Of a DNA stretch of 10,135 bases, positions 5,229-10,135 are shown piece by piece (positions within the stretch are counted from its first letter, which is position 1; each line of letters opens with the position of its first letter). Where the stretch lies: positions 1-10,135 of the forward strand of contig JAZGAE010000004.1 of assembly GCA_036475545.1 (NCBI GenBank). The letters are read 5' to 3'. Below the pieces are notes generated by a model. The model was given only the letters and a program-made list of their open reading frames with translations, did no database searches and was not told where the DNA came from. The translations under genes and the position numbers were made by a program. The DNA comes from JAZGAE01 sp036475545 (GTDB lineage: Bacteria; Pseudomonadota; Alphaproteobacteria; DATDPM01).

Positions 5229-6956
5229 ATGACCCGCTCTCCCGCCCACGTCGCCCAAGGCACGCCCCCGGCCGGCACCGTGCGGGCCGAGCGGGACCGG
5301 TTCGTCGCCTTCGCCTTCTGCGCCGCCGACGTCTTGCTCGAGCTCGATTCGCGCCTCACCGTCGCCTATGCGGGGGGCGCCACCAAGGCGCTGACGGGGC
5401 GTTCGGCGGAGACACTGACCGGCGGCTCCGTCTTCGACATCGTGCCCCACTACCAGCGCGACATGCTACGGGACCTGCTGGAGCACGCCGCCGATGAGGG
5501 CGCCCGCGTCGAGCATGCCGGCATGCGGCTTTGCGGGCCCGACGGGCCGAGCGTCCCGCTGACGCTGGTGGGCTACTACCTGCCCGATCTCGGGGGACGT
5601 TACTTCCTCTCCCTGCGGATGGGCGCGCCTGCCCCCGCGGGGACCGCGGACGAGGACGTCAACCGCGATCCCGAGAGCGGGCTTTTGGACGTCGAATCCT
5701 TTGGCGAGGCAAGCGAGGCCCGGCTGAGCGAGGCGCGCGCGCGTGGCGAAAAAGTGCTCATGACCGTGATCGATCTTGACGGCATGGAGAGCCTGCGCTC
5801 CCGCCTCGACGCCGAGTCCCGGAACGCGCTTGTTTCCACCCTGGGCGATTGTCTCCGCGCGAACTCGGTGGACGGCGATTCCGCGGGACGCTTTAGCGCC
5901 GACCGGTACGGACTGCTGCACGGCCCCGACCTGGACGTCGAAGGATTGCGGAAACGAGTCGCCGACATCTCCCGCGAGGCGGACCCCGCCGGAACCGGCG
6001 TTACGGCGAAGCAGGCGACGGTCACCTTCGATCCCCGCGGGCTCAGCCCGCCCGACGCCGCGAAGGCGCTCGTCTATGCCATCAAGAAGCTCGACCGGGA
6101 CGAAGACGGCTCTTTCACCATCGATCGTCTCTCCGACATGCTGAGGACGGAAATCGGGGAAACGGCGCGGCGAATCGAAGAGACCCAAGCCATCATCGAG
6201 AAAAAGTCCTTCGAGGTCGCCTTCCAGCCCATCGTCGAGCTCGACACGCGGCGCATTCACCATTTCGAGGCGCTGGCCCGGTTCACCCACAACGACCCGC
6301 CGATATCGCCTTTCGAGTTCATCCGCTTTGCCGAAGAGATTGGGGTCGTGAGTGAGTTCGACCTCGCCATGTGCGAACGGGTAATCAAGTGGCTCAAGCA
6401 TGTGGGGGAAGCCGGCAAGGACTTTTGCGTTGCCGTCAATCTGTCGGCGCGGTCGGTTCGCTCGCAGGAGTTCGTGACCAAGCTTATCCAGCTCGTCAAG
6501 GAAAATCAGGAGGTGGCCGACCACCTTCTCTTTGAGTTGACGGAGTCGGCGAACATCCCGGACCTCGAGCGGATGAACCGCGTCCTCCAAAGCCTTCGCA
6601 AGCTCAGCTGCCAGGTTTGCCTCGACGATTTCGGTGCCGGCGAGTCCGCCTTCCATTACCTGCGGGTTCTCGAGGTTGACTTCGTGAAAATCGACGGCAG
6701 CTACGTGCGCGACGCGCTCACGGTGACCAAGGACAGACAGTTCCTCGTTTCGATCGCAGGGCTCTGCAGCAGTCTTGGCATCGCCACCATCGCCGAGATG
6801 ATCGAGGACGAGGAAACGATCAAGCTCGTGCGCAAATGCGGGATCCAGTTCGGGCAAGGGTATTTCTTCGGCCGTCCGTCCTTCGACATTACCGTATTCG
6901 ATGCCAAACGGTCGGACGACGTGTCCTCGGATCTCCGGCGAAAAGCTCAAGCCTGA
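5229..6956 (+). CDS. PAS / degenerate GGDEF / EAL c-di-GMP phosphodiesterase
   Basis: A 575-residue cytoplasmic protein with no membrane segment. An N-terminal PAS-like region (about 20-135) is followed by a GGDEF-like domain (about 145-300) in which the signature is replaced by SADRY (223-227), so cyclase activity is unlikely. A coiled, charged linker (about 305-325) leads to a complete EAL domain (about 325-560). In the EAL domain the expected residues are present: FQPIV (332-336), EALARF (347-352), NLS (404-406), ELTES (436-440), DDFGAG (466-471), VKIDG (486-490), AEMIE (522-526, in place of the common AEGVE but keeping both Glu) and GQGYFFGRP (542-550). It should hydrolyse c-di-GMP to pGpG, with the dead GGDEF possibly serving as a GTP-sensing or structural module. 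The start is ATG 5229, with GGAGG at 5212-5216 and a nearer AAGGGG; the frame stays open upstream from 5001 without family-like sequence. Its TGA overlaps the next gene's ATG by 1 nt. Confidence 0.9.
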   Translation: MTRSPAHVAQGTPPAGTVRAERDRFVAFAFCAADVLLELDSRLTVAYAGGATKALTGRSAETLTGGSVFDIVPHYQRDMLRDLLEHAADEGARVEHAGMRLCGPDGPSVPLTLVGYYLPDLGGRYFLSLRMGAPAPAGTADEDVNRDPESGLLDVESFGEASEARLSEARARGEKVLMTVIDLDGMESLRSRLDAESRNALVSTLGDCLRANSVDGDSAGRFSADRYGLLHGPDLDVEGLRKRVADISREADPAGTGVTAKQATVTFDPRGLSPPDAAKALVYAIKKLDRDEDGSFTIDRLSDMLRTEIGETARRIEETQAIIEKKSFEVAFQPIVELDTRRIHHFEALARFTHNDPPISPFEFIRFAEEIGVVSEFDLAMCERVIKWLKHVGEAGKDFCVAVNLSARSVRSQEFVTKLIQLVKENQEVADHLLFELTESANIPDLERMNRVLQSLRKLSCQVCLDDFGAGESAFHYLRVLEVDFVKIDGSYVRDALTVTKDRQFLVSIAGLCSSLGIATIAEMIEDEETIKLVRKCGIQFGQGYFFGRPSFDITVFDAKRSDDVSSDLRRKAQA

Positions 6957-8743
6957 TGCTCGCGGGCTTCCTCCGTCTTCTTGGGCCCGAGTGGCGGGCC
7001 CGCTTCGGGCCCGATGGCCAGATCGTTCGGCTCTTCGGGCGCGGCGGGCCGTTCGCCCGTTTCCCCGGGCCGACGGTTTGCATCGAGGCTTCCGGCCGCA
7101 CCGTCGCCGCCAATTCTGCGGGGGCCCATCTCGCGGGCCTCATGGACCAGGGCCGCCTCCCCCAGCTGGCCGAGATCGTTGCGCAGGCGCTCGGCCAAGG
7201 GGCCGCGAAGGTCACGTCGGTGACGTTTCCCGCCGAGGGCACCGTTCTCGAGGTCGCGGTCATACCATTCGGGCCGAGCGAGGCGGGGGCGCCCGATACG
7301 GAGGCCTCGCCCGCCGGGTTCGCCTTGCTGGTCTGCCGCGACGCCACCTTGGAGCGTAACCTGAACACAACGCTCATCGAGTCGCGCCAACGTTACCGCG
7401 ACCTGGTGAACGTCTCGAGCGACTTCGCGTGGGAGACGGATAGGGACGGCGCCTTCGCGTTCGTCTCTCCGCGGGGAGCGCTGGGCTATCGCGCCGACGA
7501 ACTGGTCGGCCGCGACCCGCGGGAATTCGTCCTCGATCAACGGAGCGGCGACGATCTGCCCTTCTCGACCCGCAGCCCCCTCGCGGACGCCGAAATCCTG
7601 TTCCGACGCGCCGACGGCCTGCCTGCCTGCCTGCTCGTCTCGTGCTTGCCCGTGGTCGGCGCCGACGGCCAGTGGCAAGGCGCTCGCGGCATTTGCCGGG
7701 ATGTGACCGAGGCCCGCGAGCGCGACGCCGCCCTCGCCCGGGCCCGCACCCGCGAGCAGTTGCTCGCCCATATCGTCGGCCAGATCCGCGACGAGATCAA
7801 ACCGGTGAACATGATGAACGCCGCCGCCGAGGCCACGGCAAAGGCGCTTGGCGCCTCGGGTTGCCGCATCTACCGTGTCGCGGCCGAGGAAGGTTTCACG
7901 GTTGCGGCGGAGTTCGGCGAGGTTCCGGTCGCTCCGCCCGCGCCTCTCGAAGGCCTCGGTTCGGGGCCGGAGCACGCCCGCGCCCAAGCGGAGGGGTGCC
8001 GGGCGCTTGCCGTCGCCACCCGATACCGCCGAGCCATCAACGGCGCGATATCGCTGTGGCGCGACGCCGGGGGGAAGGCCGGGGGGAAGGCCGGGGGGAA
8101 GGACTGGGACGAAGACGACTTCGCTCTTCTCGCCGAAGTCGCAAGCCAGTTGGGAATCGCCATCCAGCAGCTCAAGAATCACGAGGAGCTGGAACGACTG
8201 AGCCGGACCGACACGCTCACCGGGCTGCTCAACCGCCGCGTCTTCCTCGAAGAGGTGGGCCGGCGCTTGGCCCACGCCGGGCGTACCGGACGGCCCGGGG
8301 CCCTGTGTTATCTCGACCTCGACAACTTCAAGGCGGTCAACGACCTTCACGGCCACCACCGCGGCGATGCGGCGCTCAAGGCCGTAGCCGAGCTCTTGAC
8401 GGGCAATAGCCGGGTCCACGACCTGCTCGCCCGGCTCGGCGGCGACGAATTCGCTATCTGGCTCGAGGAGTCCGAGAGGTCCGGAGCCGCGGTCAAGGCC
8501 CGGGCGTTGCTCTCCGGCGCCGCCGCTTTGGCCGAGTACTCGGGCGATGCAGAGCATCCGCTCGGGCTCTCGATCGGGATTGCGGTGCACGATCCGGCTT
8601 GCCCCGAGACTCTGAAGGAGCTGATGGCCCGGGCCGACCAGGCGATGTACGCTGTAAAGCGGGCTGGCAAGGGCGGCTTCCGCGTTGCGGACCCCGCCCC
8701 TCACCCGGCGGCCGGGGCCGGTGCGGCGATGGAGGCGTCCTGA
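6956..8743 (+). CDS. PAS-PAS-GAF-GGDEF sensory diguanylate cyclase
   Basis: A 595-residue protein expected to make c-di-GMP from two GTP. Order: a first, divergent PAS-like region (about 30-130); a clear PAS domain (about 145-250: RYRDLVNVSSDFAWETD at 147, then GICRDVTEARERD at 245); a GAF-like domain (about 270-408); and a GGDEF domain (about 415-580). The GGDEF part has DTLTGLLNRR (419-428), LDLDNFKAVND with metal ligand Asp454, an intact GGDEF (495-499), and SIGIAVHD (539-546). RVHD (486-489) lies exactly five residues before GGDEF, the position of the RxxD inhibitory site, so product feedback is expected. No transmembrane segment is seen, so sensing is cytoplasmic; no haem or flavin ligand can be read from the PAS sequences. 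The start ATG 6956 shares its A with the TGA of the EAL gene, pointing to coupled translation. A triple AGGK repeat lies at 371-382 in the GAF part. Confidence 0.92.
   Translation: MLAGFLRLLGPEWRARFGPDGQIVRLFGRGGPFARFPGPTVCIEASGRTVAANSAGAHLAGLMDQGRLPQLAEIVAQALGQGAAKVTSVTFPAEGTVLEVAVIPFGPSEAGAPDTEASPAGFALLVCRDATLERNLNTTLIESRQRYRDLVNVSSDFAWETDRDGAFAFVSPRGALGYRADELVGRDPREFVLDQRSGDDLPFSTRSPLADAEILFRRADGLPACLLVSCLPVVGADGQWQGARGICRDVTEARERDAALARARTREQLLAHIVGQIRDEIKPVNMMNAAAEATAKALGASGCRIYRVAAEEGFTVAAEFGEVPVAPPAPLEGLGSGPEHARAQAEGCRALAVATRYRRAINGAISLWRDAGGKAGGKAGGKDWDEDDFALLAEVASQLGIAIQQLKNHEELERLSRTDTLTGLLNRRVFLEEVGRRLAHAGRTGRPGALCYLDLDNFKAVNDLHGHHRGDAALKAVAELLTGNSRVHDLLARLGGDEFAIWLEESERSGAAVKARALLSGAAALAEYSGDAEHPLGLSIGIAVHDPACPETLKELMARADQAMYAVKRAGKGGFRVADPAPHPAAGAGAAMEAS
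8066..8101 (+). repeat. Three exact 12-bp tandem repeats inside the cyclase gene
   Basis: The unit GCCGGGGGGAAG occurs three times head to tail without change, encoding Ala-Gly-Gly-Lys three times (residues 371-382 of the cyclase). Because the unit is a multiple of three, gain or loss of copies keeps the frame. It sits in a surface-loop position between a strand-like segment (AISLWRDAG) and the last GAF helix (DDFALLAEVASQLG). Exact DNA identity, including codon choice, indicates recent duplication by slippage. Confidence 0.9.
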
Positions 8744-10065
8744 TGGGTGGCTTGCTAGCGAGGCTCCTTCGCGCCCTGGGGCTGCGGGGATGGCGGTTCG
8801 GCTTGGGCGATGAGCGCGTGCTCGTTCGCCACAAGGATGTGAAAGTGCGGGCACGGCTCGCCGCCCGCACCGACGTGCCGCCGCACACGCTCGAGTCCCT
8901 GGCGAGAGATCCCGAGCCCGAGGTCCGCCGCAAGATTGCCGCCAACTCCAACACCCCTCGGCACACGGATTTCCTTCTCGCCCATGACGAAGACACGCGC
9001 GTGCGCTTCGATCTGGCGCAAAAGATTGGCCAGCTCGCGCCGGGGCTGACGGCAGGTGAGCAGGACGAGGTAAGGCGGCTGACCTACCGCGTCCTTGAGA
9101 TCCTCGCCCGCGACCAGATAACGAAAGTGCGCAAGGTCCTGGCGGAGACGCTGAAGGATGTCGCCGACGCGCCGCCCGAGATCGTCAAGGAGCTCGCGCG
9201 TGACGTCGAAATTGCGGTCGCCGGACCGTTGCTCCGCTACTCGCCGGTGCTCACCGACGAGGATCTCCTGGAGATCATCAAAAGCTGCACCGTCCGGGGT
9301 CCGCTCATTGCCATTTCGGGCCGCGCCGGCGTGGCGGCGAGAGTGTCCGATGCCATCGTCGCGGCCGACGACATCGAAGCGGTCACCAGCTTGCTCGCCA
9401 ATCCCAGCGCCCAGATACGCGAGGAGACGCTCGATCGCATCATAGACCGGGCGCCCGACGTCGAGGCCTGGCACGAACCCCTGGTTGGGCGCCCCCAGCT
9501 GTCGGGCCGTGCGGTGGCAGGGATCACCCGGTTCGTCGCCGATTCTCTCCTGGAGGCCTTGGAGAAACGGCGCGGTCTCGACGCGGAGACGCTTCAGTCC
9601 GTGAAGACGGAAATGCGCCGCCGCCTGCGGGAGGGCCCGGTGACGTCGGCGCAGCAGAAGGAGGAGCCGGCGATGGTGCGCGCCCATCGTCTAAAGACCC
9701 AGGGCCGCTTGGGGGAAAAAGCGATGGCCCGGGCGCTCGCCGCGGGCGACAGAGCATTCGTGCGCGCGGCGCTGGCGATCCTCACGAACGAACCGCTGGC
9801 GCTCGTGAACAAGGTTCTGGAATCGAAAAGCGCCAAGGGCGTTACGGCGCTGTGCTGGAAAGCCGAGGTCGGCATGCGCTTCGCGGTGCAACTGCAGCTC
9901 CGCCTCGCCCGTGTCGCCCCTTCGGCCGTGTTGAACCCGCGCGACGGCGACCAGTATCCGCTGACGCCCGAGGAAATGGACTGGCAGATAGAGTTCTTCC
10001 GCAGCATGGTCCCGGCCGGCACGAGCGGCCCCGCCGATCCTGCGAAAGCCCGAAATACCGGATAG
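8743..10065 (+). CDS. DUF2336-family protein with LRV/HEAT-like repeats
   Basis: A 440-residue, probably cytoplasmic protein without catalytic motifs that I can recognise. I place it in the DUF2336 family, known mainly from alphaproteobacteria and of unknown function. The N-terminal part shows about 26-residue helical repeats with the pattern L-A-R-D-x-x-x-x-V-R-x-x-(L/I)-A: 27-52 (VRHKDVKVRARLAARTDVPP), 53-78 (LARDPEPEVRRKIAANSNTP), 79-97 (LAHDEDTRVRFDLAQKI), with more divergent copies from 121 and 150 and a later LLANPSAQIREETLDRI (217-233). These resemble leucine-rich-repeat-variant or HEAT-like repeats used for protein binding. A basic linker (275-300) leads to a helical C-terminal part. 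The start is ATG 8743, overlapping the cyclase TGA by 1 nt, with GGAGG (8731-8735) 7 nt upstream. Its place as third gene suggests a role in the c-di-GMP module as partner or scaffold; this is inference. Confidence 0.85.
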   Translation: MGGLLARLLRALGLRGWRFGLGDERVLVRHKDVKVRARLAARTDVPPHTLESLARDPEPEVRRKIAANSNTPRHTDFLLAHDEDTRVRFDLAQKIGQLAPGLTAGEQDEVRRLTYRVLEILARDQITKVRKVLAETLKDVADAPPEIVKELARDVEIAVAGPLLRYSPVLTDEDLLEIIKSCTVRGPLIAISGRAGVAARVSDAIVAADDIEAVTSLLANPSAQIREETLDRIIDRAPDVEAWHEPLVGRPQLSGRAVAGITRFVADSLLEALEKRRGLDAETLQSVKTEMRRRLREGPVTSAQQKEEPAMVRAHRLKTQGRLGEKAMARALAAGDRAFVRAALAILTNEPLALVNKVLESKSAKGVTALCWKAEVGMRFAVQLQLRLARVAPSAVLNPRDGDQYPLTPEEMDWQIEFFRSMVPAGTSGPADPAKARNTG

Positions 10066-10068
10066 GAG

Positions 10069-10135
10069 CTAGGAGACGGACCGGAACAGCGTCCCTACGC
10101 CGTGCTCGGTGAAGACCTCGAGGAGCAGGGCGTGC
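10069..10135 (-). CDS. argB: Probable acetylglutamate kinase, last 21 codons
   Basis: On the minus strand the frame entering from the right edge reads HALLLEVFTEHGVGTLFRSVS and stops at TAG (10071-10069). The pattern HALLLE(V/L)FTE(H)G(V)GT is the usual C-terminus of ArgB, which phosphorylates N-acetylglutamate in arginine synthesis. With only 21 residues visible the call rests on this motif plus context: argB next to the HAD gene and dapD is a gene order I recall from alphaproteobacteria, and here the HAD gene lies about 5 kb further along the same strand. It converges on the DUF2336 gene with 3 bp between stop codons. Confidence 0.7.
   Translation of the reverse strand, partial: HALLLEVFTEHGVGTLFRSVS

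Noticed and set aside
5466..6950. 494-codon open frame on the minus strand across the EAL gene
   Set aside because: It is the antisense shadow of a gene with full EAL motifs. Its translation shows no domain and is Arg/Gly/Val-rich, as expected from reading GC-rich codons backward.
7616..7631. GCCT-type short repeat in the cyclase gene
   Set aside because: It is only about three 4-bp units within a conserved coding region, reading DGLPACLL. It is explained by codon use and is not a meaningful repeat.
6947..8854. 635-codon open frame on the minus strand across the cyclase gene
   Set aside because: It is antisense to a clear PAS-PAS-GAF-GGDEF protein. There are no recognisable motifs, and its length is explained by high GC and few stop codons.

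Overview
The window is GC-rich chromosomal DNA with long antisense shadow frames, as expected at high GC. The gene content (PmbA/TldE, DapD/DapE beside a HAD-type pyrimidine 5'-nucleotidase and an ArgB C-terminus, PAS/GGDEF/EAL proteins and a DUF2336 protein) suggests an alphaproteobacterium, most likely from the Rhodospirillales or a nearby lineage. This placement comes from gene content and remembered gene order, not from any search.

Layout. (1) 1-667, minus strand: N-terminal half of a PmbA/TldE-family protein, cut by the window edge. (2) 668-2179: a loose, accessory-looking segment. It holds one small secreted protein with allene-oxide-cyclase-barrel-like features (1052-1591, minus), a perfect 12-bp hairpin behind a promoter-like extended -10 (898-956), a structured stretch ending in a terminator-like hairpin plus nine T (1714-1841), an (AAT)5 tract, and the N-terminal stump of an IS630-family transposase (1980-2102). 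(3) 2180-5007, minus strand: a housekeeping run of HAD hydrolase, dapD and dapE. DapD and DapE are enzymes of the succinylase branch of diaminopimelate/lysine synthesis. (4) 5008-5228: a divergent control region with an AT-rich palindrome. (5) 5229-10065, plus strand: three tightly coupled genes. They encode a PAS/degenerate-GGDEF/intact-EAL phosphodiesterase, a PAS-PAS-GAF-GGDEF diguanylate cyclase, and a DUF2336 protein with LRV/HEAT-like repeats. Both junctions are 1-nt TGATG stop/start overlaps. (6) 10069-10135, minus strand: the last 21 codons of a probable argB, converging on the DUF2336 gene with 3 bp between the stop codons.

How it fits together. argB, the HAD gene, dapD and dapE all read on the minus strand. 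In many alphaproteobacteria, as I recall, they form one cluster. Here the c-di-GMP module sits on the opposite strand between argB and the HAD gene, as if inserted. The module pairs an enzyme expected to break c-di-GMP with one expected to make it, each carrying its own sensory domains, and adds a repeat protein of unknown role that may act as partner or output. This is the best candidate for an undescribed system in the window. The 668-2179 segment is the other part worth attention.
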